Assembly (NCBI GenBank): GCA_963743285.1
Contig: CAVUPF010000001.1
Location: forward strand, 950,967-1,014,966
Origin: CAVUPF01 sp963743285
GTDB lineage: Bacteria; Actinomycetota; Thermoleophilia; Solirubrobacterales; 70-9
Length of the DNA stretch: 64,000 bases
Reading direction: 5' to 3'
The first letter of the stretch is position 1; each line of letters starts with the position of its first letter. A program made the translations under genes and the position numbers. The notes under the pieces were generated by a model that was not told the DNA's origin, ran no database searches, and saw nothing but the letters and a program-made list of their open reading frames with translations. Below, piece by piece: positions 34,710-43,258 of this stretch.

Positions 34710-35966
34710 TCAGAGCCGGTTGTACCCCTCGAGCGCGTAGGGGTTGAGGAACTGGCGGTTCCAGAAGCCGCTGCGATCGACCTTCGTCATCTTCGCCAGG
34801 TCGCAGACCTCGTCCCATTGGGACTCGATCACTTCGATCTGGCGATCGATGATCGCTCGCGCCTCCTCTTTGGAGAGCCTGTAAGTCCGCGCTCGTTCGA
34901 CGCAGCCGGCGACCTGGCCCATCCTCCAGCCATCGGCGCCGATCGCCATCGCTTGCGAGGTCTCCCCGCCGGCGCGCGGCTGCGGGCAGATGTCATAGGC
35001 GGGGGTCAGGGTCAGTTCGGTGCCGTCCCAGAATGCGGCGTGGTTGCGCGCGTGATCGTCGCTGTTGCCGGTAAGGATGTTGAAGGTGATGCGGGCAAAG
35101 AGCTCACGCAGGGCCTCGGTTGGCTCAGTGAACATGGCGCGGATCAGGTCGGCGAGGTCGGAGTAGCTGGCGTAGCGGCCACTCATCTCGTCGAGCCCGA
35201 GCATCGTCAGGGCAGAGACGACCGCGCGGCGTCCCCCGTCCTTCGGCCGGTCGAAGCGCTCGATCAGCAGTGCGTCGCGGCCGAGCGCCTCGCTCTGTTC
35301 GACCCTGGCAGCGTCGATGCCGGCGCGGCGCGCGAACTCCATCGCGGCGAACTCGCCTTTGACGACTGCATATTTGTCGGTGTTCGAGCTGAACTTGGCG
35401 ATCAGGCGGCGGGCGCCGTCGTGGAGCAGGGCCTTTGGCCGGGCGCCACCGACGGAGCTTCCGTGCAGAAGGGCTTGGTCGAGGGCCTCAGAGAGCGGCT
35501 CGCCCACTTCGACCTTCTGCGCTGACTCTGCAAGTTGGCTTAGCTCTGCAAGATGAGCCTCGCCTTTGCTGCGCGACACATAGTTATCCGGGGAGGACTG
35601 GAAGTCGAGCGCACCGATCCGCTCTGAGCCGGAGTCGAGCAGGTAGGTGAGGTAGCCGAGGTCGGTGGTGTCTTCGGCCCCTTTGCCGATCCGATGGTTG
35701 AGGATCACCCGCTGGCCCCAGGCATCGGGGCCGGCGTCGGCTATGCAACCGGCGATCTCGCCGGCCCGCGGTGAGATCTGCCGTTCGACCAGCGGCAGCT
35801 CGGGCTCATAGAGGGAGAGGCGCTCCTCGCGGGCAAGGTAGCTGCGCGCGTAGGTGAAGTTGACGATCGGACCGACCGGCTCGAGGCGCCCGGCGACCAC
35901 GGGGTCACTTGCCCCGGGCAGCCATACCCAAACGTAGGCCTCCTCGGGTTGAGGCTCAGAAGTCAT
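34710..35966 (-). CDS. hipA: HipA-family serine/threonine kinase toxin
   Basis: The 418-residue protein has the HipA layout. An N-terminal subdomain holds VGPIVNFTYARSYL and SLYEPELPL. A Gly-rich loop with GSSVGGARPKALL lies near residue 165. The ATP-binding Lys is in LIAKFSSNTD. The catalytic loop GNSDDHARNHAAFW is near 320 (family pattern N-x-D-x-H-x-x-N) and the metal-binding PAYDICP near 335. Length and motifs suggest it is intact. HipA kinases phosphorylate aminoacyl-tRNA synthetases and cause growth arrest. It overlaps the upstream hipB by 11 bp. Confidence 0.88.
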   Translation of the reverse strand: MTSEPQPEEAYVWVWLPGASDPVVAGRLEPVGPIVNFTYARSYLAREERLSLYEPELPLVERQISPRAGEIAGCIADAGPDAWGQRVILNHRIGKGAEDTTDLGYLTYLLDSGSERIGALDFQSSPDNYVSRSKGEAHLAELSQLAESAQKVEVGEPLSEALDQALLHGSSVGGARPKALLHDGARRLIAKFSSNTDKYAVVKGEFAAMEFARRAGIDAARVEQSEALGRDALLIERFDRPKDGGRRAVVSALTMLGLDEMSGRYASYSDLADLIRAMFTEPTEALRELFARITFNILTGNSDDHARNHAAFWDGTELTLTPAYDICPQPRAGGETSQAMAIGADGWRMGQVAGCVERARTYRLSKEEARAIIDRQIEVIESQWDEVCDLAKMTKVDRSGFWNRQFLNPYALEGYNRL

Positions 35967-36282
35967 TGTCGGGCAGGCGGGGCTTGCGGGTCCGGGCGGG
36001 GAGTAGGGCGAGGCGGTCCTCGACCCGGCCCGCCTCCAGAGCGCGACGATTGGGGTCCTGGTCGAAGAGGGGAACGCCGACCAGCACTGCGGCCTCCAAC
36101 GCGGTGCCGAGGCTGACGCTGAGGCTGCCTTGCTCGATCTTGCGCAGGGTGCCTTCGGTGATGCCGACCCGCTCGGCCAGTTGCCGCAGGGTCCAGCGCC
36201 GTTCCGTACGCCCCAGCCGGATCCGGGCGCCGAGCAGCCGGGCAGCCTCTTTTGTCAGTGGCGAATAGGTAATTGGACTCAT
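35956..36282 (-). CDS. hipB: HipB-type XRE antitoxin
   Basis: The 108-residue protein has an XRE helix-turn-helix (RTERRWTLRQLAERVGITEG) followed by TLRKIEQGSLSVSLGTALE and a C-terminal tail ARTRKPRLPDNDF. HipB proteins bind both HipA and their own operator. The ATG at 36282 sits about a dozen bases downstream of TATTAT on the minus strand, in a marked AT-rich stretch. Confidence 0.85.
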   Translation of the reverse strand: MSPITYSPLTKEAARLLGARIRLGRTERRWTLRQLAERVGITEGTLRKIEQGSLSVSLGTALEAAVLVGVPLFDQDPNRRALEAGRVEDRLALLPARTRKPRLPDNDF

Positions 36283-36360
36283 ATCGAGATAATATCAATG
36301 TTTAGATTGCTTAAGCATCAATATATTGCCTAAAAGGCATACGCGATTGCGGATATCCAT
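36283..36360 (-). promoter_or_regulatory. AT-rich hipBA promoter with stacked palindromes
   Basis: In an otherwise GC-rich window this 78-base stretch is AT-rich. It holds TGCTTAAGCA (36308-36317), TGCCT-AAA-AGGCA (36327-36339) and GGATATCC (36351-36358), all perfect palindromes or inverted repeats. The first two centres are about 20 bases apart, two helical turns. TATTAT lies between the first palindrome and the hipB start. E. coli HipB recognises TATCC-N8-GGATA half-sites, which the third palindrome resembles. Confidence 0.6.
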
Positions 36361-36565
36361 TCAAAGTCCGCCCCCGGCTTCGGATTGGAAGAGTTGTGGT
36401 CCGCAGGGGAGGAACCGGGCGATGGGGCGGAGTTGGGCGCGGCGCCCCCGGGACGGCGGAGGCGGAGGCGGGCATCGATGCGGTGCGCGGCTGGGCCACA
36501 AGGCGATCCTCGAGGCGCCGGGGCGGCCCTACTTCGAAGTCGAGGCCGGCGGCCATAGAGTCCGG

Positions 36566-37378
36566 GTGCTCGCAAGCGCAGGGCGCCGCCCACCGACGCG
36601 AAAGGCCGCCGTCATCAAGACCTACAGGAGCTGGGATCAGATCGAGATCGCCTACCGGGAATGGGGCGAGGAGACGGAGTCGGCGCCGGTCGTCTTGCAC
36701 CATGGCTTCATCGCCGACGCTGAGGCCAACTGGGTGGCCACCGGTGTCGTCGAGGCGCTGCTCGGCGCGGGGCGGCGGGTCATCGCGCCCGACGCCAGGG
36801 GGCACGGCCGCTCTGAGAAGCCGCACGACCCGGCAAGCTACGGGGAGCAGCGCATGGCCCGCGACCTCGCCGTGCTCTTCGAGCTGATCGGCGCTTCACA
36901 GGTCGACCTCGTCGGCTACTCGATGGGAGCGGTGGTCGCCTTGATCTTCGCCAGCGAAGGGGACCGGGTGCGGCGGCTGGTCCTGGGAGGGGTCGGCTCG
37001 GGCATCATCGAGTGCGGCGGCGTCGATCGCCGCGCCATCTCCAACGAGACGATCATCGTGGCGCTCGAGGCAGAGGACTCGGCGGAGACCCGCGAGCCCG
37101 GCGCGGCCGCCTACCGGATGCTCGCCGACGCCCTGGGCGGCGATCGCAAGGCGCTCGCCGCCCAGGCGCGCGCCGTCTTTCGGGGCGAGATCGCTCTGGA
37201 GCGGATCGCGGCCCCGACCCTGGTGCTCGCCGGGGACGCCGACCCCCTGGCGATCCGACCCGAGGTGCTCTCGGAGGCGATCCCAGACGCGAGGCTTCAG
37301 ATCCTCTCGGGGGACCACGTCGGGGCGATCGCGGACCCCCGCTTCAAACACTCAATCGTCGAGTTCCTCGCCGGCTGA
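36566..37378 (+). CDS. Alpha/beta hydrolase
   Basis: Clear hydrolase sequence starts at TYRSWDQIEIAYREWGEE. It contains VLHHGFIADAEANW (oxyanion HG), DARGHGRSEKP, the nucleophile elbow VGYSMGAVVALIFA (Ser in GYSMG), Asp in LAGDADPLA and His in LSGDHVGAIAD. The triad is complete. The true start is uncertain: the frame is open from 36326, GTG at 36566 is the last good start before the conserved part, and no RBS decides. The 5' region exists in a second, decayed copy at 34567-34672. The sulfite-exporter-like gene follows 2 bases after the stop. Confidence 0.75.
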   Translation: MLASAGRRPPTRKAAVIKTYRSWDQIEIAYREWGEETESAPVVLHHGFIADAEANWVATGVVEALLGAGRRVIAPDARGHGRSEKPHDPASYGEQRMARDLAVLFELIGASQVDLVGYSMGAVVALIFASEGDRVRRLVLGGVGSGIIECGGVDRRAISNETIIVALEAEDSAETREPGAAAYRMLADALGGDRKALAAQARAVFRGEIALERIAAPTLVLAGDADPLAIRPEVLSEAIPDARLQILSGDHVGAIADPRFKHSIVEFLAG

Positions 37379-37380
37379 AA

Positions 37381-38136
37381 ATGGGCATCGGCGAGATCCT
37401 GGCAATCGCCCTCGCGGGCCTGGGGGCGGGTGCGGTCAACACCGTGGTCGGCAGCGGGACGTTGATCACCTTCCCGGTGCTCCTGGCCTTCGGCTACGCA
37501 CCGGTGACCGCCAACGTCTCAAACACGATCGGCCTGGTCCCGGGGTCGGCTTCGGGGGCGTTCGGCTACCGGCGCGAGCTGGGTGGCCAGCGGCGGCGGG
37601 CGATGCGGCTCGGCGCGGTCTCGGCGCTGGGCGCGATCACCGGGGCGGTGCTGCTCTTGGTCCTTCCAGCCTCGATCTTCAAGGAGATCGTGCCGGCCTT
37701 CATCGCAATCGCCCTCGTCCTGGTCGTGCTGCAGCCCCGCATCAACCGGTTGCTGGCCGAGCGCAAGATCACCGCCTGGCACGAGAAGGGGATCCTCACC
37801 CATATCGCGATCTACGCGACCGGCGTCTACGGCGGCTACTTCGGCGCCGCCCAGGGCATCCTGCTGCTCGGGATCCTCGGCGTCGCGCTACCGCAGGACT
37901 TGCACCGGACCAACGCCCTCAAGAACGTCCTCGCCGGGCTGGTCAACGGCGTCGCGGGCCTCTACTTCGCCCTGGTGGCGCACGTGGCCTGGGCGCCGGT
38001 GGCGATCATCGCCGCCGCCTCGATCCTCGGCGCTCAGCTCGGGGCCCACTACGGTCGCCGCCTGGCGCCCGGCGTGCTGCGAGCGCTGATCGTCGTGGTC
38101 GGCACCACCGCGATCGTCCGCCTGCTCGCCTCGTGA
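37381..38136 (+). CDS. TauE/SafE-family (TSUP) membrane transporter
   Basis: The 251-residue protein has seven or eight membrane helices and the TSUP signature GLGAGAVNTVVGSGTLITFPVLLAFG followed by NVSNTIGLVPGSASGAFGYR in the first half. GVYGGYFGAAQGILLLGILG, the repeated half, follows. TSUP proteins export or import sulfite, sulfoacetate or related anions; the substrate here is not evident. It follows the hydrolase gene by 2 bases, so the two are likely cotranscribed. Confidence 0.85.
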   Translation: MGIGEILAIALAGLGAGAVNTVVGSGTLITFPVLLAFGYAPVTANVSNTIGLVPGSASGAFGYRRELGGQRRRAMRLGAVSALGAITGAVLLLVLPASIFKEIVPAFIAIALVLVVLQPRINRLLAERKITAWHEKGILTHIAIYATGVYGGYFGAAQGILLLGILGVALPQDLHRTNALKNVLAGLVNGVAGLYFALVAHVAWAPVAIIAAASILGAQLGAHYGRRLAPGVLRALIVVVGTTAIVRLLAS

Positions 38137-38165
38137 GGCGGAGCAGAAGCCGGGTCTCGGCGGTG

Positions 38166-38309
38166 GTGGCGGCGATGCGAAGCTCGCAGTCGAGCATCGC
38201 CCGACTTGAGACTTCCGCAACCGATGCTCGCCTTTCGACCCTGGACCGTTATGCGCATGCGCTCGGCTATCGCGTCGAGTACAGCCTCGTTCCCGACGCC
38301 CGGGCCTAG
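38166..38309 (+). pseudogene. Remnant of an XRE-type antitoxin (C-terminal half)
   Basis: The 47-codon frame reads MRSSQSSIARLETSATDARL and STLDRYAHALGYRVEYSL. This is the recognition helix and C-terminal part of a small XRE antitoxin of the HigA/MqsA type. The N-terminal helices are missing and no toxin is visible. It directly follows the TSUP gene. Confidence 0.55.
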
Positions 38310-38329
38310 AGGTGGCCTAGAGGTCTGGG

Positions 38330-38767
38330 CTAGCTGCCCGCGGGCGCGAGGGCTCCATCGGGGAGCGCACCGATGTTTTTCAGGAGGCGAACGGTGTCCC
38401 ACTGGGCCCACCCCTCGACGATCTTGCCGCCCTCGAAGCGGCTGATCGCGATGCCGCTCACGGGGCTGGCCTTCTCGCCGGTGGGCTGCTGACCCATGAG
38501 CTCGTTCTCGAAGGTGCCCTCTCCGCTCCAGCGGGCAACCACGCGGTCACCGGCGGCGAAGATTTCCTCGATCGTGAACTCGAGGTCGGGGAAGGCGGCG
38601 CGGTAGGTCTCGATCCGCGTCTTCAGCGCCCCGCGGTCGGCGTCGCCGAGCAGCGGGTCGTGATCGATGTAGTTCTCCGCGCAGAGCTCGTCGATCAACT
38701 CGAGCTTGCCCTGTCCCCAGGCCTCATCGAAGAAGCGCTGGACTGCATTGATGTTCTCGACGCTCAT
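38330..38767 (-). CDS. SnoaL-like ester cyclase family protein
   Basis: The 145-residue protein has VQRFFDEAWGQGKLELIDEL, ENYIDHDP, YRAAFPDLEFTIEEIFAAGD and GKIVEGWAQWDTVRLL, the usual run of a SnoaL-like polyketide-cyclase-family protein. Many such proteins are stand-alone and of unknown substrate. A GGAGG Shine-Dalgarno precedes the ATG at 38767. Confidence 0.8.
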   Translation of the reverse strand: MSVENINAVQRFFDEAWGQGKLELIDELCAENYIDHDPLLGDADRGALKTRIETYRAAFPDLEFTIEEIFAAGDRVVARWSGEGTFENELMGQQPTGEKASPVSGIAISRFEGGKIVEGWAQWDTVRLLKNIGALPDGALAPAGS

Positions 38768-38967
38768 TGTGTACCTCCGGGGGAGGAGTTATTTGATTGG
38801 CCCGACGCTATCGCGGCGGGTCCCTCGATTGTGTTAAGGATTGGAACCCGAGGCGATCTGCCTCGCTGGGTTCTCGGCCGGCCGAGACGGCTTCCGGTGC
38901 CTGCGGGAATCTGGGGGCGATGAAGGGGCCGAAGTGCGAAGAGATGGGGCGGCTCGGCGCGCTCGGC

Positions 38968-39696
38968 TCACTGCTTCAAAGTCCGCAGCCAGCGGCTTGG
39001 CCCGATCAGAATGCGTACCCCGGGCCGCATCCAGCGCAGCACCGATAGCAACTGGCCCTGGCGCAGCGAGACGCAGCCGGCCGTTGGTCCACCGGTCTGC
39101 TCGTGTAGGAAGATTCCCGATCCCCGCCCGAAGATCGGGTGGCGGTAGTTGAAGTCGATCACCGCGGCGTAGCGGTAGGCGAGGCGGTGATTTGACCAGA
39201 GGTCCTCATCGGCCGGCGCGCAGGGGGTCCGCCTCACCCAGCGGTTGTAGTCGGCTCGCGTTCCCGCCCAGCAGGACCCTGGCACCAGGTGGCGCCAGCG
39301 AAATCCGGTCACGCCCGGGTTGGGGCGCGAGCCGAAGTCATAGACGAAGCCATAGTTGCCGATCGGCGTCGTGCCGTCGCCCTCGTGTCTGAGGGTGGGA
39401 AGGGAGAGGCCGTTGTAGCCGACCCGAGCCGCCATCGCCCCGTGGGCCACCTGCCAGCGCTCGCCCGCGAGCTCATAGGTGCGGGCCGTGGCATGGGTGG
39501 TGTGCATGCTCCGGGTCGCGATCTCGATCACCTGATCCGCAGAGCCGAGCCCGCGCATCGCATTGGGGCTTACCCCCGGAGCGATCCCTGCGCGGGCCTC
39601 AGGAGCGCCGAGCGCCGCCAGTCCGACGCCGAGCAGGGCGAGCGCCAGCGCGTTGCCCACCCGCCTCAGGCCGAGCCTCAACCGGGAGAGCTCCAT
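38968..39696 (-). CDS. Secreted L,D-transpeptidase (YkuD) family protein
   Basis: A signal peptide (LALALLGVGLAALGAPEARA) leads into a YkuD-type domain. The motif GIFLHEQTGGPTAGCVSLRQ carries the catalytic His and Cys in H-X9-GC spacing. Upstream, DGTTPIGNYGFVYDFG is the usual substrate-binding part. L,D-transpeptidases make 3-3 crosslinks in peptidoglycan or attach proteins. No LysM or other wall-binding domain is present. Length (242 residues) is normal. Confidence 0.8.
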   Translation of the reverse strand: MELSRLRLGLRRVGNALALALLGVGLAALGAPEARAGIAPGVSPNAMRGLGSADQVIEIATRSMHTTHATARTYELAGERWQVAHGAMAARVGYNGLSLPTLRHEGDGTTPIGNYGFVYDFGSRPNPGVTGFRWRHLVPGSCWAGTRADYNRWVRRTPCAPADEDLWSNHRLAYRYAAVIDFNYRHPIFGRGSGIFLHEQTGGPTAGCVSLRQGQLLSVLRWMRPGVRILIGPSRWLRTLKQ

Positions 39697-39726
39697 CCCC
39701 GTCCCGTTCCTCCAAGCCTGATCTGC

Positions 39727-39984
39727 TCACCCCGCGGCCGCGGTCACCTGCAGCGACTCGCGCCATTTCGGGTCGATCTGATCGAGGCGGGCGGCGACTT
39801 CCTTCTGGGCCCCTTCGAGATCGAGGATGTGACCGCCGACCTCCACCGAGGCGAATCCGTCATGTGGCTTTCCTTCGGGGCTTGGCGAGACCTCGAACCA
39901 CTCATCGAGCTCGGAGAGAAGCTCGCCGGCGCGCTCTGATGAAGCGCTGCTGGTCGGAGCCAGGGTGACGAGATGGCTGGGCAC
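39727..39984 (-). CDS. Small hypothetical protein
   Basis: An 85-residue, acidic, probably globular protein with ELLSELDEWFEVSPSPEGK and GHILDLEGAQKEVAARLDQI. I do not recognise a family. GTG at 39984 is preferred; a TTG three codons earlier is possible. Its start lies 78 bases from the divergent secreted-protein gene. Confidence 0.5.
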   Translation of the reverse strand: MPSHLVTLAPTSSASSERAGELLSELDEWFEVSPSPEGKPHDGFASVEVGGHILDLEGAQKEVAARLDQIDPKWRESLQVTAAAG

Positions 39985-40062
39985 GGGCTGCAACTTACCG
40001 CTCCCTTGGCCCTGGGGCCGGTTCCGGTTGCAGCCCCGCGCCCCGGTGGTATCGTCGCCCGC

Positions 40063-40698
40063 ATGCGACGGAGCGGATCATCGTCGTCCCCGGCGCAGTG
40101 GCGGTTGGCGATCGCCGCGCTGCTCGCCCTGTTGGCGCTCGTCGTCGCGATCCCCGCGCTTGCCGCCACGGTTCCGAGGAAAAAGGCGAAGCCCGCGATC
40201 CCGAGCTGCTCACACCTCTCGACCACGGCGATGGCGAGAGTGCTCGGCAGTACTTCGCTCACGCTGATCGGGAAGCACGCCAACCTCTGTGTCTGGGAAG
40301 CAACCAGGCCCGGGCACTACAACGAGACGCTCGCGATCGACATCATCCCGGGGATCAAGTCCGTCTATAAGCTGGCCGAAGCCGACGGCATGAAAAACGC
40401 CGCCAAGGAAGGGAAGCAGTTCGGCACGCTTTTTTTGCGGCACTATCCCTGGAAGGCGGCGTTCTTCGTCACCAAATCGACCTACAACGACGGGTTGGAA
40501 CCGTGCCCGCCGGAACACACGATGCCGCGGTACGGCCCCCCGGAATGCAGCGGAGACCCCAGCTGGACGACGATCGACGTCGACTCCTACAACTCAAAGC
40601 TGATGGTCTCGATCGGGGCCGCCGGGCAGGTAGGCGACGTCTACCTCTCCCACGTGATCGTGCTGAACAAGGAAATCCTCGCCGGCAAGATCCACTGA
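40063..40698 (+). CDS. Secreted protein of unknown function
   Basis: A 211-residue protein with a signal peptide (WRLAIAALLALLALVVAIP...LAA). The mature part has four cysteines, LSTTAMARVLGSTSLTL, NLCVWEATRPGHYNETLAID and DVYLSHVIVLNKEI. The pattern resembles the DUF3558-like group of secreted actinobacterial proteins but I cannot assign it. The ATG at 40063 begins the signal peptide. Confidence 0.6.
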   Translation: MRRSGSSSSPAQWRLAIAALLALLALVVAIPALAATVPRKKAKPAIPSCSHLSTTAMARVLGSTSLTLIGKHANLCVWEATRPGHYNETLAIDIIPGIKSVYKLAEADGMKNAAKEGKQFGTLFLRHYPWKAAFFVTKSTYNDGLEPCPPEHTMPRYGPPECSGDPSWTTIDVDSYNSKLMVSIGAAGQVGDVYLSHVIVLNKEILAGKIH

Positions 40699-40734
40699 GC
40701 TGGGGCCTGGAAGGCTGTCCAGCTGAACGCCGCG

Positions 40735-42389
40735 ATGTCAGAGCGAGGCGATCACCGCCAGGCAGCCTCAGGCGCCACCGGTGTCCTGGGAGTGGAGCAC
40801 GATCGATCGGGGCCGCCCGATCAAGGAGGGCGGAAGTCGGAGGGCCCGATCAGAGTTGCGCTCTGCCTAGTTGCGCTCTGCCTGTTGGTTGCCCTGCTGC
40901 TATCTGCCTGCGGCGGCGGGGCCGCAGCGGCTAGCGACTCCACGCCGGCCGGCGCCTCTCCGCCGGTGTTCAAGGCCGCGCAGGGCGCCCGGGCGGCGAG
41001 TGCCGCCGCGAGCACGAGCGGCAGTGAGCTGACCGAATGGCCGGAGTTCGGCCTCGACGCGCAGCGCTCTGACGCGACGAACCGCCCGACCGGCATCACC
41101 GCGGCCAATCTGAGCAAGCTGCAGCGCGCGGCAGATCTCGCTGCCCGGCACGGTTGACTCCTCGCCGATCTACCTGCACGGTGTGAGCGTGGCGGGCGCG
41201 AGGCGCGACCTGATCGTGGTCACCACCACCTACGGGCGCACGATCGCGATCGACGCCAACAGCGGCGCCTTGCTGTGGACCTTCACCCCGCCTGGGTACG
41301 CGGGCTGGGCGGGCAGCGCCCAGATCACCAACGCCAGCCCGATCGCCGACCCCGACCGCCGTTTCGTCTACGCGACCTCACCCAACGGCCTGGTCCACAA
41401 GCTCTCGCTCTCCAGCGGCCGCGAAGACAGCGCCGGGGCGTGGCCGGTCAGCATCACGCGTGACGCTACGCACGAGAAGCTCGGCTCGGCGCTCAACATC
41501 GACGGCCCGGACGTGATCGCGACGACCAGCGGCTATATCGGCGACATCCCCACCTACCAGGGCCACGTCGTGCTGATCACCCGCGCCAGCGGCAGGCTGC
41601 TGACGGGTCTTCAACACGCTCTGCGCAAATCGCCACACGATCATCGTCCCGACCAGCTGCCCACAGAGCGACTCGGCGATCCTCTCACGCGGCGGGGCTG
41701 TCGTGGAGCCGGGCGGCGGGCGGCTGCTGATCGACACCGGCAATGGCAACTGGAACGGCAGGACGGACTTCGGTGACAGTGTGCTCGAGCTGAGCTTCCC
41801 CCGGTTGGCGCTGAGGCAGGCCTTCACACCGACCGATCAGGAAAGGCTCAACACGGGAGATCTGGACCTCGGCTCAAGCGCCCCGGCGCTGCTGGGCCAG
41901 AACCGGGTGCTGGTGGCCGGCAAGGACGGGATCATGCGGGTCCTCGACCTGCGCCGCCTCGATGGCCACGCGCCCTCCACCCACGAGGCCCTGGGCGGTG
42001 AAGTGCAGACGCTCAGCACCCCTGGCGGCGGGGAGCTGTTCACAGTGCCCGCGGTGTGGCGCCACGGCTCGCGCACGACTGTGTTCGTCGCGGATTCGGA
42101 AGGGACGGCCTCCTACGCGGTGCGCGGCGGGCGCCTGCACCGGCTGTGGGCCAACTCGACGGCCGGCACCAGCCCGGTGCTCGCGGGTGGGCTCCTCTAC
42201 GTCTATGACCCCAGCGCCGGCGGGATCGAGGTCTACTCGCCCGGCTCCTCACGCCCGGTCGGGAAGCTGGCCGGTGCCCCGGGGCACTGGAACAGCCCGA
42301 TCGTGGTCGACGGGCACGTGGTCGAGCCGGAGGGCAACGCCAACGAACATGAACTGAGCGGAGCGCTCGAGCTGTTCTCGCTTCGGTAG
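40735..42389 (+). CDS. Lipoprotein with PQQ-like beta-propeller (two frameshifts as sequenced)
   Basis: After a signal peptide with lipobox LLLSACGG the protein is a PQQ/quinoprotein-dehydrogenase-like propeller. It reads WPEFGLDAQRSDATNRPTGI, then, after a shift near 41,125, LPGTVDSSPIYLHGV and YGRTIAIDANSGALLWTF. After a second shift near 41,604, VFNTLCANRHTIIVPTSCPQ and LVAGKDGIMRVLDLRRL follow. Both breaks are single bases in GC-rich repeats and each side matches the same fold, so sequencing error is as likely as decay. The full product would be about 550 residues and extracellular. Confidence 0.75.
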
Positions 42390-42410
42390 GGAGTCGGCGC
42401 AGGATCCCAC

Positions 42411-43017
42411 TCAGCGGCCGCGCTGCTTCGAACCCTGCGGAGACGCCTCATAGCCGACCAGCGTCACCGCGGCCGGAGTTCCCGCCACGCCGGTCTCCGC
42501 AAGTCGCCCGGCGCTCCTCGCCTGAATCCCGATGACGCCCTCCAGGGTCTCGGCGAGCAGCGCTGCCAGCTCATTCCAGCCCTCCTCGTCGACGATCAGG
42601 GGCGTCCAGCTCAGGTGGCTATCGCTGCGCGCCTCGAAGGTGCCCGCCCGCAGCGCCACCATCTCGTCCTCCACGGCCCCCGTAGCAATGAGGCACTCAA
42701 CCCGGTGCGGGCTACGTCGGGCAGTTGCTCCCAGTCGCGGTCGGAGAGGAAGGCGCGCGCGGTGGCCCGGTAGTAGTGCTCGACCGCGCCCCTTCGCGGC
42801 TCGGTCTTCACCAGTTCGAGGCACTTGCCTCGTGCGGCACCTTGACGTGGTAGCTGACCTGGCTCAAGCCCTCACCGAGTCCCTTCGCCAGTTCGTTGGG
42901 GCTCGCGACCCGTTCGTTGAGGATCGCCAGGATCTCGACGCGGAGAGGGTGGGCAAGCGCCTTGATCAGTCGCTGGTCGAGCTTTCTTTTGTTCTCGGTC
43001 CCGGTCTTCGAAGCCAA
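42411..43017 (-). CDS. ArsR-type winged-helix regulator (two frameshifts as sequenced)
   Basis: The N-terminus LDQRLIKALAHPLRVEILAI and PNELAKGLGEGLSQVSYHV is an ArsR/SmtB-type winged helix. A shift near 42,840 leads into KCLELVKTEPRRGAVEHYYR, and another near 42,690 into EDEMVALRAGTFEARSDSHL and SWTPLIVDEEGWNELAALL. This is a two-domain ArsR regulator common in Solirubrobacterales. No metal-binding cysteine motif is visible. The start at 43017 follows RBS-like GGAAGGATG. Target genes are unknown; a PD40 gene lies upstream on the same strand. Confidence 0.7.
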
Positions 43018-43258
43018 GGCACATCCTTCCCGGTTGGGTTGTACAGCATCCCCCGACGATTCGATCGTATTGACCCCATAAGGACGAATCAGCGTCAGTC
43101 GCAGCCAATTCTCCGCGGACCTGTCGATCAGCAGCTGCGGATCTCATCCAGGATGGTGCGGAATCGATCGGCCAGGACTTGTCGCCGGGCTGCCGCTCTC
43201 CGGGCAGCATCCGTGTGTAGCGCTCCCGGGTGAGCGGTGCCGCGCCGGGCTGATGTTG

